Positions 53,301 to 62,055 of a stretch of 64,000 nt of DNA are shown here, one piece after another; the stretch's first letter is position 1, and the number at the start of each line of letters is the position of its first letter. A program made the translations under genes and the position numbers. The stretch covers positions 1 through 64,000 of the forward strand of contig NZ_JAALJH010000055.1 of assembly GCF_011064615.1 (NCBI RefSeq), given 5' to 3'. Source of the stretch: Aquisphaera insulae. Its GTDB lineage: Bacteria; Planctomycetota; Planctomycetia; Isosphaerales; Isosphaeraceae. The notes under the pieces were generated by a model. It was not told the DNA's origin. It searched no databases and worked only from the letters and a program-made list of their open reading frames with translations.

Positions 53301-53732
53301 TTACTTCTTGACTCGTTTGTAGGTCACCACCAGCACCGCGGAGCCCGACTTCGTGGTGAAGGCGGTCGGCCGCGGCTCGCCGGGCTTGGCGAAGGCGAGC
53401 CGGAGGGTGTCCCCTTCCAGCTCGTAGATGCCGGGCGAGGTCTGGTCCGCATACGGCCCGTCGCCGTCCCAGGTGTTGACGGCCTTCGGCTTCCGGGAGG
53501 AGTCGAGCGTGACGATGCCCCGGCGGTGGACGCGGTCGCCGTCCATGAGGGTGACCCGGTTCCCCTCGTAGCGCACGCCCCAGGTCTTGAAGTCCTCGGC
53601 GGGCACGGTCTCCCCCTCGCGTTCCATCGAGGTGACCTGCCAGGTGCCCTGGAGGGCCTTCAGGTCGGCGGCGGGCGGGTCCCCCCCCAGGGCCGCGAGG
53701 GAGAGCATCAGCGTCGCAATCGGGCTCATCAT
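53301..53732 (-). CDS. TIGR03067 domain protein
   Basis: 143 residues, with a short N-terminal hydrophobic segment (about 2-15) that may be a signal peptide. The core LKALQGTWQVTSMEREGETVPAED (partly quoted), RVTLMDGDRVHRRG, KPKAVNTWDGDGPYADQTSPGIYELEGDTLRLAF matches the TIGR03067 lipocalin-like family, very expanded in planctomycetes and of unknown function. The ATG at 53729 is about as likely as 53732, with GGGGAG upstream. 42 bp before the amidohydrolase, probably one transcript. Confidence 0.85.
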   Translation of the reverse strand: MMSPIATLMLSLAALGGDPPAADLKALQGTWQVTSMEREGETVPAEDFKTWGVRYEGNRVTLMDGDRVHRRGIVTLDSSRKPKAVNTWDGDGPYADQTSPGIYELEGDTLRLAFAKPGEPRPTAFTTKSGSAVLVVTYKRVKK

Positions 53733-53748
53733 CGACTCCCCATCTGCA

Positions 53749-56133
53749 TCAGGTGTTGACCTTCAGGGCCGCGTCGCGAGGCCGCTCGCGAGCCGTCCGG
53801 AGCCCCTCGCCCAGGGTCAGGCAGGCCGGGAGGAGGACGAGGTTGCCCAGCGTGCTCCCCGCGGTGGCGATGGCGACCATCGTACCGAAGTTCACGAACG
53901 GGGCGAACTCGCTGGTCCGGAGCGCGGTGAAGCCCACGGCCACGGCCAGGCTGGAGAGCAGCACGCCCGGCCCGGAGACCCGGTAGCTGTCGAAGAGGCT
54001 CTGGCGGAACCCGCGGGTCCTCCGCTCGCGGTGGAACTGGAGCAGGCAGTGGAACGTGTCGTCCACGGAAAGCCCCAGGGCCACGCTCGCCACGAGCGCC
54101 GTGGCCATGTCCAGCTTGATCGCGAGCCAGCCCATCAGCCCCAGGACCAGGCCCACCGAGAGCAAGGTCGGCAGCATCGCCAGGACGGCGAGCGTGAGGC
54201 TGCGGAAGGCCAGCGTGAGCATGATCAGGATCCCGAGCGCGGACCAGAAGAACGTGGTCCACTGGGTCGAGATGACCCCCTCGGTCGTCCGGGTCATCAG
54301 GAACGAGAGCCCCGTGAGGTGGGAGGCCGGTCCGAACCCCTCGCGGGCGGCGGCCACCACTTCGCGGAAGATCCGGGCCTTGGTGGGGGCGGGCTGCTGC
54401 TCGAGCACTCGCACCAGGACCCGGGCCTGGCCGGCCTTCTCGCTCCAGAAGCTGCGGAGGAGGCCGGACTGCGGCGAGAGGCCGATCAGCTCGAGCTTGT
54501 TCGCGAGGGCGCGGGCCTCCGATTCCTCCGGCAGCTCCCGGAGCCGCCCGTCGGGGTCGAGCACGGTCGCCAGCGAGAGGACCTGCCCGATCGCCCGGGG
54601 ATCGGCCACGGGGATCGTCGCGATCCGACGGTCGAGCTCGGCGAGCCGGGCCAGCGAGCTCGGCGTCACGGGGGCTTCGAGCGGGACGATCACCTCCACC
54701 AGGCCGATCCCCCCGAGCTTGGCCTCGACGGTCCGGTAGTCGTCCACGACGCGGGTATCGCGGCGGAAGAGGTTGATGTAGTTCGTCTCGTAGCGGAGGT
54801 TGAACATCCCCAGCGCGAGCGGAACGACGACGACCGCCACGGCCGCCACGACCGTCGTGGGGTGACGGTACACCCAGAACGTCAGCCGGTTCATCCCCCC
54901 GGCGAGCCTCGATCGGGAGCCCTCGCGGACGCGAATCTCCATCGGGAAGGGGGGGAGCATCGCGATCGGCGAGAGGGCCATCACCAGGATCGCGGCGCAG
55001 AGGGTGCACGCCCCCAGGATGGCCCCGAACTGCTGGATCGGGACCACGTCGCTGGTGACGAGCGCCCCGTAGCCGATGGCCCCCGTGATGGCGGTCCAGA
55101 GGATCGGGACGGCCACCGATCGGAGGGTCGCGACCCCGGCGGTCGCGGGATCGTTGCGGCGGCGGAGGTTCTCCCGGAAATGGATCGCCAGGTGGCTGGC
55201 CGCCGGCATCGTCAGCACGATGATCTGGGCGACGAGCGGGCCGCCGGAGAGCGACAGGCGGATCCGGAAGACGCTCAGGAGCGTCTCGGTCGCCAGCCAG
55301 ATGACCCAGCCGGCCACCATCGGGACGATCGCCCACCAGACGCTGTGCACCGCGACTAAGGTCACCAGGGCGATCAGCACCATGCCCACGGCGGCCAGCC
55401 TCCGCCCGTCGACCTCGATCGCGGCGAAGCCGTCGGCCAGGAGGACCGGCGGGCCGACGACGGCCGGCCTGGGCAGGCCATGCCGCGCGGCGAAGGCGTC
55501 GGCCTCGGCCCGGAGCGTGCGGACGGTCTCGATCACGTTGTGCTCGTGGGTCTTCCGGAGCCGGGCGACCACGGCCGCGGACCGGCCATCCTCGCTCAGG
55601 AAGGTCCCCCGGAACATCGGGTGCTTGCGCAGGCGTTCCTTCAGGGCGGCGAGCCCCGCCGCGTCGGCCGCCCGCGCGGCGCCGGTGACGGCCATCGCGT
55701 TGGTCTTCAGGTCGACGTTCTTCACCGTCCGCCGCGCGGCGTTCATCGCCACGTTGCGGGCGATCGCCGGCAGCTTCTCGAGCGCCAGCAGGGCGTCGTC
55801 GATGGCCCAGACCAGGGGCATGCCGTCGAGCGACTCCACGCGACTGACCCCCGCGACCTTCCCCGGCGCCACCGCCGCGGCCAGCTCCGCCATGCGTTCC
55901 AGCCCCGCGGGCGTGATCAGCCCCGGGTCGTCGTAGACCAGGAAGACGAAGTTGTCGTCGCCGAAGACGTCCGCCGCCTCCTGGTAGACGGCCATGTACG
56001 GGTCATCGTCGGCGAAGAACGAGCTGATGGACTGCTCGTAACCGACCCTCCGGCCGAAGACGGCCAGCGAGACGAGCGCGACGGCCGTCAGGCCGGCCGC
56101 GAGATATCGCACGCGGATCAGGAATCCGATCAC
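53749..56133 (-). CDS. RND/MMPL-family exporter, HAE3-like
   Basis: 794 residues from a GTG at 56133; an ATG at 56196 would add 21 polar residues. The layout is that of RND/MMPL transporters: an N-terminal helix (VRYLAAGLTAVALVSLAVF), a large periplasmic loop (about 40-210), a five-helix bundle to about 390, then the same pattern again (helix at about 425, loop, and helices at 615-780). The Asp pair in helix 10, GLSVDDTFHCLLQFHRER, is typical of the HAE3/MMPL branch, where it relays protons. Such proteins export lipids or hydrophobic compounds, hopanoids in some bacteria. No membrane-fusion protein is nearby. The gene lies 16 bp from the TIGR03067 gene on the same strand. Confidence 0.9.
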   Translation of the reverse strand: MIGFLIRVRYLAAGLTAVALVSLAVFGRRVGYEQSISSFFADDDPYMAVYQEAADVFGDDNFVFLVYDDPGLITPAGLERMAELAAAVAPGKVAGVSRVESLDGMPLVWAIDDALLALEKLPAIARNVAMNAARRTVKNVDLKTNAMAVTGAARAADAAGLAALKERLRKHPMFRGTFLSEDGRSAAVVARLRKTHEHNVIETVRTLRAEADAFAARHGLPRPAVVGPPVLLADGFAAIEVDGRRLAAVGMVLIALVTLVAVHSVWWAIVPMVAGWVIWLATETLLSVFRIRLSLSGGPLVAQIIVLTMPAASHLAIHFRENLRRRNDPATAGVATLRSVAVPILWTAITGAIGYGALVTSDVVPIQQFGAILGACTLCAAILVMALSPIAMLPPFPMEIRVREGSRSRLAGGMNRLTFWVYRHPTTVVAAVAVVVVPLALGMFNLRYETNYINLFRRDTRVVDDYRTVEAKLGGIGLVEVIVPLEAPVTPSSLARLAELDRRIATIPVADPRAIGQVLSLATVLDPDGRLRELPEESEARALANKLELIGLSPQSGLLRSFWSEKAGQARVLVRVLEQQPAPTKARIFREVVAAAREGFGPASHLTGLSFLMTRTTEGVISTQWTTFFWSALGILIMLTLAFRSLTLAVLAMLPTLLSVGLVLGLMGWLAIKLDMATALVASVALGLSVDDTFHCLLQFHRERRTRGFRQSLFDSYRVSGPGVLLSSLAVAVGFTALRTSEFAPFVNFGTMVAIATAGSTLGNLVLLPACLTLGEGLRTARERPRDAALKVNT

Positions 56134-56279
56134 GGTCGGTCGAGCCTCATCGGATGGGCAAGTCGCGGTGGGTCCCGTCCGAGACGCCGCGGGCATGCCC
56201 CGAATCTGGCCTTACAGCCTACCGAGACCGCCCCGCTTTCGCTGCGCGAGCCGTCGCCGGGCCGGGTCCGTTCGGCGCC

Positions 56280-57764
56280 TCAGGGGCCGGCGTACCACGA
56301 CCGCAGGTCGGTGAGCAGTCCGTAAACGCTGTACAGGGCGACGGCCGTGATGGCGAGGAAGGCGACCCAGGTGCAGAGATCGCTGACGAGATTCGGGCCC
56401 ACGCGGCGGTCGTTGTCGCGGTTGCGCAGGTAGAGCGTGGCGCCGGCGATCAGCGGGAGCATCAGGGCCTGGGCGATGCCCCCGGCCTTGATGAGGGCCT
56501 GGGGCTCTCGGAACGCGTAGTAGAGCCCCAGCGCCAACGCGGGATAGATCACGCAGAAGACCTTGACCAGGCGGTCCCGGTCGGCCGGCCCCGACGGACG
56601 GTGCAGCCCGGCCACGTTCAGGAAGTCCACGGTGAGCCGGCTGTTCGCCGCCGTCGCGACGTACAGGGTCTTGAAGAGGACCGCCCACGCCCCCAGCAGG
56701 AAGCCGACCCGCGTGAGCGGCCGGAGCACCTGGAGCGCCGTCCCTTCGAGCGGCTGGAGATACATCCGGGAGAGCGTCGGGATCATGTCCGCCCCCTTCG
56801 GATCGAGCCCCTGCGGATGGAGCACGGCCGCCCCCAGCAGGTAGAACGCCACCGTGGCGACGGTGAAGACGACCATGCTGAACCAGGCGTCGAGCTGCAT
56901 CACCCGGATCCAACCGCGGGCGCGGGCGGCCCAACCTTCGCTGTCGTCGCGAGGGCCGGTGCTCCGGGCGTAGCCCTTCTCGATGCACCAGTAGGGATAC
57001 GCGACCAGCTCCGACGCCCCGACGCCCGTGATCCCGAACGCCGAGAAGGCGAGCGCGACCGCGGCGGCCGGGAACGTGAACGTGAACCCCTGGGCGAGGT
57101 CGGGCACCGTGATCCGGAACCGGGTCCACTGGAGGATGACCACGCTGCAGACGGTGAAGAGCGTCACGGCCGCGACCAGGACCGTCGTGATGAGCTCCAG
57201 CCGGCGATAGCCGCCGGAGAGGAGCAGGACCATCGCCGCGATCGTCGTCAGGCCGGCCCAGATGTGCTCCTGGCGGGCCGCCAGGAACTCGCCCCAGCCC
57301 GGGACGATCGACCCGGCGGCGGTCGCCATCGCCTCCGAGGCGCGGGGGAAGGCCATGTGGGCGGCCTGGCCGACCGTGCCCTCCATCGCGGCGATCTGGG
57401 CCTGGGTGGCCAGCATCATGATCAGCCAGCACCAGCAGATCCAGGACGCCCCCGCCCGCGGGCCCGGCAGTGAGTCGAAGGCCGCCAGCGTGGTCTTGCC
57501 GTGGGCGATCGCGTAGCGACCGAGCTCCACCTGGACGAAGACCTTGATCAGGCAGCTCAGGAGGATCAGCCAGAGGAGCGAGAAGCCCGCCTTCGCCCCC
57601 AGCCCGGTCGTGTTGATCAGCTCGCCGGTCCCGACGATCGAGGCGGCCAGGATCAGGCCCGGGCCGATCTGCCGGGCCGCCGACACGAGCGTCCGGGGGG
57701 GCTCCTGGATCGCATCCGCGGGGAGCGCATAGAGGTCGTGCGGCTCGTCGTTCGCGTCGCTCAT
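56280..57764 (-). CDS. Nramp-related transporter lacking the canonical metal motifs
   Basis: 494 residues with about 11-12 predicted helices and the overall Nramp (LeuT-fold) pattern. In canonical MntH/Nramp proteins the first helix carries DPGN and the sixth MPH, which coordinate Mn2+ or Fe2+. Here the first-helix site reads SIVGTGELIN (about 43-51) and the sixth GITGVGASELVAYPYW (about 245-259), so neither metal-binding motif is present, although each helix keeps an acidic residue (Glu48, Glu252). The substrate is thus unlikely to be the usual transition metals and could be another ion or solute. I infer a distinct subfamily. Divergent from the kinase gene at 57990. Confidence 0.85.
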   Translation of the reverse strand: MSDANDEPHDLYALPADAIQEPPRTLVSAARQIGPGLILAASIVGTGELINTTGLGAKAGFSLLWLILLSCLIKVFVQVELGRYAIAHGKTTLAAFDSLPGPRAGASWICWCWLIMMLATQAQIAAMEGTVGQAAHMAFPRASEAMATAAGSIVPGWGEFLAARQEHIWAGLTTIAAMVLLLSGGYRRLELITTVLVAAVTLFTVCSVVILQWTRFRITVPDLAQGFTFTFPAAAVALAFSAFGITGVGASELVAYPYWCIEKGYARSTGPRDDSEGWAARARGWIRVMQLDAWFSMVVFTVATVAFYLLGAAVLHPQGLDPKGADMIPTLSRMYLQPLEGTALQVLRPLTRVGFLLGAWAVLFKTLYVATAANSRLTVDFLNVAGLHRPSGPADRDRLVKVFCVIYPALALGLYYAFREPQALIKAGGIAQALMLPLIAGATLYLRNRDNDRRVGPNLVSDLCTWVAFLAITAVALYSVYGLLTDLRSWYAGP

Positions 57765-57989
57765 GAGACCTCGCCGATGGACCGAGTGTGACCCGAAGAG
57801 GGAGGCGGGATCGCCAGGCCGGCTATCGTACGGGGCAATCTGGCCGGATCAAAGCTCTTTCCGCGTGCCGGACGTCGATTCCCATCAACACCGGGCCGCC
57901 GACACGACGGGCCTCGTTCGCGGGGCCTAGCGTTGAATGGAGAACGAACGCGTTTCGATATCGAGTCAGGCCCCAACGAGGGGAGTTGC

Positions 57990-59198
57990 ATGCCCAGGCC
58001 GATACTCAGGTCTCCGATGCTGGCCGGCGATCGGCCCGCGGCCCACCCGCCGGCATTCGCCTTCGAGTCCGGCAGCGACGCCGCCCGGCCGAGCGAACTG
58101 CTCTGGCCGAGCGACGTCACCCGACTGTCGGTCCCTTCCGCGGAGACGAGGGTCCACTGCACCGACACATCGTCGTTCCTCCCCGACGCGGCCCCGGATC
58201 CGGACGACCTGTTCCGGTCGGGATCGGGATCGGGATCGCGCCTGGCCAGGGGCATGCGGCTCGGCCGGTATCGACTCCTCCGGAAGGTGGGGAAGGGGGC
58301 CCAGGGCGACGTCTGGAAGGCGGAGCCGCTGGATGGCGAATGCTCGACGCCGGTCGCCCTCAAGATCCTGAACGCGGCGAGCGCGCACGTGGCGAGCCGC
58401 CGGTCGCAATTCCGGCATGAGGCCGAGCGCGGGGCGAGGCTCGGGGGGCCGGCCCTGCTCCGGGTCCTCGACTTCGGCGAGGCCCGCGGCTTGCCCTTCC
58501 TGGTCATGCCCTTCGTGGGGGGGACGAGCCTGGCGTCCCTGATCCGGGCAAGGCGGCTCCGACGCGAGGGTGAGCCGGTCCACCTCGAGCACCCCCTGCT
58601 CATTGCCGACGATCGGGAGTACCTCGCGGGGGCCCTCCGAATCGTCGCGTCGGCCGCGCGGGCGCTGGGCCGGCTTCATGCGATGAGGATCGTCCACCGC
58701 GACGTCAAGCCCGGGAACATCCTGGTGGACGAGGGGGGGAAGGGCGTCTATCTCTGCGACCTCGGCCTGGGCCGCGACCTGGACGTCGCCACGCCGGAGC
58801 AGATGCGCGACGGCGCCGGGACCCCCCTGTACATGGCGCCGGAGCGGCTGATGCGGGCCGAGTCGGACGAACGGCTCTGCGACATCTACTCCATGGGCGT
58901 GACCCTCTACGAAATCGTGACCCTGGACCGTCCCTACCACCCGCCGGAAGGCCTGTCACCCATGCTCTTCAACCGCTTCCTGCTGGGATGTTCTCCCATA
59001 CCCCCGAGTCGGCCCTTCCCCGGGCTGCCCGCCGCCGTCGAGGGCGTCATCCTCAAGGCGATGGCGCGAAACCCGGCCGAGCGATATCCGTCCGCGGAGC
59101 ACCTCGTCGCCGCGATCGACGGCCTGATCGGGCACCCCGCCGAGGGGCTACCTGCCCCGCACATCCGCGTTGGCAGGGGCCGCGCGGCCCTGCGATAG
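57990..59198 (+). CDS. Hanks-type serine/threonine protein kinase with DLG motif
   Basis: 402 residues, no transmembrane segment. A long Ser/Pro-rich N-terminal region (1-90) ends in an SGSGSGS tract; the kinase domain covers about 93-370: Gly loop GKGAQGDVW (101-109), VALK Lys125, HRDVKPGN (Asp238), DLG in place of DFG (257-259), GTPLYMAPE (APE 284-286) and the Arg-containing RNPAERYPSAEHLV at the end. Both catalytic Asp residues are present, so activity is expected. Start at 57990 has GAGGGGAG just upstream and is preferred over the open-frame start at 57933. Its last 51 bp overlap the 3' end of the convergent membrane-protein gene. Substrate unknown. Confidence 0.92.
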   Translation: MPRPILRSPMLAGDRPAAHPPAFAFESGSDAARPSELLWPSDVTRLSVPSAETRVHCTDTSSFLPDAAPDPDDLFRSGSGSGSRLARGMRLGRYRLLRKVGKGAQGDVWKAEPLDGECSTPVALKILNAASAHVASRRSQFRHEAERGARLGGPALLRVLDFGEARGLPFLVMPFVGGTSLASLIRARRLRREGEPVHLEHPLLIADDREYLAGALRIVASAARALGRLHAMRIVHRDVKPGNILVDEGGKGVYLCDLGLGRDLDVATPEQMRDGAGTPLYMAPERLMRAESDERLCDIYSMGVTLYEIVTLDRPYHPPEGLSPMLFNRFLLGCSPIPPSRPFPGLPAAVEGVILKAMARNPAERYPSAEHLVAAIDGLIGHPAEGLPAPHIRVGRGRAALR

Positions 59199-60740
59199 GC
59201 CCGTGGTCGCGTCCGGCCCGAAGCGGATGTGGAGGCCCGCGTGGCCGGCGAAGCGATCTCCGTAGATGGACCGGACGATCGCCCAGTCGGCGACGATCGC
59301 CAGCAGCGAGGCCGCCAGGCCCGCGGCCAGCAGCCGGCCCCAGCGCCGCGGCCGGCCCGCCATCTCCGGCGAAGGTGACGGATCGGGGACCGCGTCGTCG
59401 ACCAGGAGCAGGACCGCGCAGATCACGGCATTGACGTGGATCACCCCCTCCGTGATCAGCCGCTGGTCGGCGAACGACACCAGGGCCTTCTCGAAGTTGC
59501 CGATCACCATGATCGCCAGCAGGAGCAGGAACAGCCCCTGCCCCGCGCCCAGGGGCGAGGTCGGGACGACCGCCAGTGGACGCCTCGCGTGCCGGGCCAG
59601 GAGCACGGCAAGCCCGGCCGCCACGACCACGAACGCGAGGTCGAACCAGAGCCACGCGGGGATCCCGTAGAGGACCTCCGGGACCGACTTGACGCGAGTC
59701 CAGTCGGGCACATTCTTGCGCAGGTTGAGATACGGGATCATCAACAGCACGAACGCCACGGCGAGCGGCCTGGTCCGGCGGACCGAGGGCTCCTGCTCCC
59801 CGTCCGGAAGCCGCCCCACGCGACGGGCCAGTCCCCGCATGGCGAGCGCGATGGCGATGCCGTTGAAGAATCCGGTCGTCTGCTCCAGGACGCTGTGCCA
59901 GTTCGTGGTATAGCCGCTGGTCACCTCCACGAGCTTGAGCATCGATGCGGCCGCGAAGCCGATCCCCCCGATGACGCCGGTCACGATCGTCGCGCGCGCC
60001 ACTTCGGGCAAACCGGTGCGCAGGCAGTAGATCAAGATGCCCGCGACCATCCCCGTGCATCCGGCCCAGTTGTCGCCCCGCGGGGGGGTCATCCTCAGGC
60101 CCAGCAACAGGACCAGGAGGGCAAGACCTGCCCACCAGCCGGCGGCCATGTGGATGACCAGTGACGTCCCCGCATCCACCCTCAGGCGGATGGCGACGAC
60201 CATCCCCGCCGCGACCAGGGCGAGGGTCGCGGCCAGCCAGTCGGTGTCATACCAGTTGAGGCCGACGCCCAGCCCGCGGAGGGCCGGTTCGATCGCCACG
60301 CCCTGGAGCCACCATGCGAGGAAGACCGCACCCAGCGGCATGAAGAGCCCCGCCACCCGCGACGGCCCCGCCACCGCCGTCAGCGCGGTGCCGGCCCCGC
60401 CCGGCGCGGCCCAGAGGAAGCCGATGACGAACAGATTCGCGAACCCGTAGAGGACCGAAAGTGAATGCCCGGAGTGGGTATAGCCGATAACTTGCATGTA
60501 GGAGATGCTCCCCCCGAAGGACCATCCCAACGCCCCGAACATCGCGAAGAAGGGGATCGCCGGCAGCCAGTCGCGGCGGCCCGACAGGAGCACGGCGGCC
60601 ATGGCCGCCAGAGCACCGGGGAGCATGGCCCCGTATTCGTGCCCGAAGTTCCCGCGGATTCCCCATCCGATCGACAGGGCCAGCGCCGTCGTCGCGATCG
60701 GGATCACCCTCGTCGCCATCGTCCCACCATTCATCGCCAT
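59148..60740 (-). CDS. Polytopic membrane protein of unknown function
   Basis: 530 residues with about 12 hydrophobic helices, first helices with ALALSIGWGIRGNFGHEYGA and LPAIPFFAMFGALGWSFGG, a region SYMQVIGYTHSGHSLSVLYG, and VTSGYTTNWHSVLEQTTGFFNGIAIAL (partly quoted) near the middle. The Gly/His-rich GIRGNFGHEYG and GDNWAGCTGM stretches look like functional sites. I know similar sequences as planctomycete hypothetical proteins but no function. GGGAGCGAG precedes the ATG at 60740; starts at 60734 and 60719 are also possible. The C-terminal 17 codons overlap the kinase gene tail to tail. Confidence 0.8.
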   Translation of the reverse strand: MAMNGGTMATRVIPIATTALALSIGWGIRGNFGHEYGAMLPGALAAMAAVLLSGRRDWLPAIPFFAMFGALGWSFGGSISYMQVIGYTHSGHSLSVLYGFANLFVIGFLWAAPGGAGTALTAVAGPSRVAGLFMPLGAVFLAWWLQGVAIEPALRGLGVGLNWYDTDWLAATLALVAAGMVVAIRLRVDAGTSLVIHMAAGWWAGLALLVLLLGLRMTPPRGDNWAGCTGMVAGILIYCLRTGLPEVARATIVTGVIGGIGFAAASMLKLVEVTSGYTTNWHSVLEQTTGFFNGIAIALAMRGLARRVGRLPDGEQEPSVRRTRPLAVAFVLLMIPYLNLRKNVPDWTRVKSVPEVLYGIPAWLWFDLAFVVVAAGLAVLLARHARRPLAVVPTSPLGAGQGLFLLLLAIMVIGNFEKALVSFADQRLITEGVIHVNAVICAVLLLVDDAVPDPSPSPEMAGRPRRWGRLLAAGLAASLLAIVADWAIVRSIYGDRFAGHAGLHIRFGPDATTGLSQGRAAPANADVRGR

Positions 60741-60988
60741 CTCGCTCCCGTGCCGCGTCGCACCCGTTCGCCCGCATGCCGCGTCCCATTCTCGACACGC
60801 GGCCGTCGGCGCGTCCAGGGTGCGGCCTGACGGATCCGGGCCGTCCTAGGGAATTCGGCGCGACAAGTGCAAGAGAGTCGGTTGTCAGCACGGAGTGCGT
60901 GACCTAGCTTTCTCCAGGAGGCCGCGGGATCTCGGGGGTCGTGCCGATTCCCGCGGGCAGATTGCTTCCGGGTCAGAAAGGCACCGTC
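60741..60988. other. Intergenic region with a plus-strand promoter
   Basis: 248 bp between divergent genes. It contains the promoter-like sequence at 60882-60910. Nothing else could be supported. Confidence 0.4.
60882..60910 (+). promoter_or_regulatory. Promoter candidate, TTGTCA-17-TAGCTT
   Basis: TTGTCA (60882-60887, 5 of 6 matches to consensus), 17 nt, and TAGCTT (60905-60910) precede the small frame at 60989 by about 80 bp and could serve it and the gene at 61276. Confidence 0.5.
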
Positions 60989-61153
60989 ATGTGGATCCTC
61001 CTCGTCAAGCTGATGTCGCCTGCGCCGTGGTTCCTCGAGCCGAAGCCGGGGGAAGCCCCCCGGTCGGAGACCCTGATGGCCCGGCACCGCGACAAGGCCC
61101 GTCCAGGCCGGTCGGCGGCTGCGGCCCCATCGCCGACCTCGCAGGACCGCTGA
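60989..61153 (+). CDS. Possible 54-residue protein
   Basis: 54 codons starting ATG-TGG-ATC, with an AGAAAGG ribosome-binding site 8 nt upstream and a promoter-like sequence further up. About 47 of 54 codons end in G or C by my count, which is like the real genes around it. The product has a short hydrophobic start (WILLVKLMSPAPWF) followed by a polar Arg/Ala/Pro-rich tail. No family recognised. A frame open upstream to 60941 also exists. It could be a genuine small membrane-associated protein, or chance. Confidence 0.45.
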   Translation: MWILLVKLMSPAPWFLEPKPGEAPRSETLMARHRDKARPGRSAAAAPSPTSQDR

Positions 61154-61275
61154 GGCCCCGTCCCCCGCATCGCGGCCCGTGTCTCCCCGCGTGGATAGAA
61201 TCAAGCGGACGATGACGAGGGGGCCGCGAGACGTCGCGGAGCCTTCGCCGACGTCCCCGGGGGGCACGCGGGGTC

Positions 61276-61872
61276 ATGAAGGTCTACATGTTGCTGAAGG
61301 ACGATCGGTCGTCGCTCTTCTATTCCGACCCCGATCATCTCCTCGCGGATGAGCCGCCGGAGCAGGACGCGGCCCCCGGGCGGGGTCTCGCCGGCCGGCT
61401 GCTGACACGCTGGCATCGATTCCAGGAGACCTTTCGCCAGGCCGACGCGGGGGTGATGGGCTGGTGCCGTCGGATCTGGGTCTGGCTCCATTCGAGGACC
61501 CAGCCCGACGAGCCCTTGCTGTTCCGGCTGCGCACGACGAACCGACTCGACCTCCATCACCCGCTCTCACAATCGGGCGCGGAGACGTCCATGGCGTGGC
61601 AGGCCTATCTGACCGGCCGAAGGCGTCGACATGCGATCCGCATGATCGCGAACTCGCTGATCGCGCCGATCGCGGGACTGCTCCTCTTCCCGCTCCCCGG
61701 CCCGAACCTGATCGGCTACTGGTTCGCCTATCGGGCGATCCATCACACGCTCCTGATCGGCGGGATCCGGCGTGCGCTGGGCGGCAAGATCCCGATCACC
61801 TATCATCCCGAATCCTGGCTGGATCTGCGGGTGGAGGGAGATCCCTGGGGTCGTCGCCGGCCCGCCGCCTGA
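61276..61872 (+). CDS. Mit_KHE1-like membrane protein
   Basis: 198 residues. The C-terminal half has a hydrophobic hairpin, MIANSLIAPIAGLLLFPLPG followed by PNLIGYWFAYRAIHHTLL; the motif PxPGPNLIGYWFAYR is what I associate with PF10173 (mitochondrial K+/H+ exchange-related protein and its bacterial homologues). The N-terminal half is soluble and helical, with VYMLLKDDRSSLFYSDP at the start. In yeast the relatives are linked to K+/H+ exchange; the bacterial role is not established. Start ATG at 61276 is the only plausible Met before the conserved part. Not obviously in an operon; 183 bp to the next gene. Confidence 0.65.
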   Translation: MKVYMLLKDDRSSLFYSDPDHLLADEPPEQDAAPGRGLAGRLLTRWHRFQETFRQADAGVMGWCRRIWVWLHSRTQPDEPLLFRLRTTNRLDLHHPLSQSGAETSMAWQAYLTGRRRRHAIRMIANSLIAPIAGLLLFPLPGPNLIGYWFAYRAIHHTLLIGGIRRALGGKIPITYHPESWLDLRVEGDPWGRRRPAA

Positions 61873-62055
61873 CCCGTCAGGCGACTCGTGCCCGGGAGGG
61901 GACTTGAGCATCCGGCGGCGGTCGTCGTACCATCGCGGGAACGAAGCAGGGCGGCGACCCCCAGATCCACCGGCGGATGGGGACGGCCGGGCTCCCCCGG
62001 AACCTGCTCGGAGAGGCTCGGGATCGGCGCCGGGACGGTCCGAAGACGGGCGGCC

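Noticed and set aside
50265..53759. Open frame of 1164 codons on the plus strand
   Set aside because: Antisense to the amidohydrolase fusion, which has clear motifs; this frame has none.
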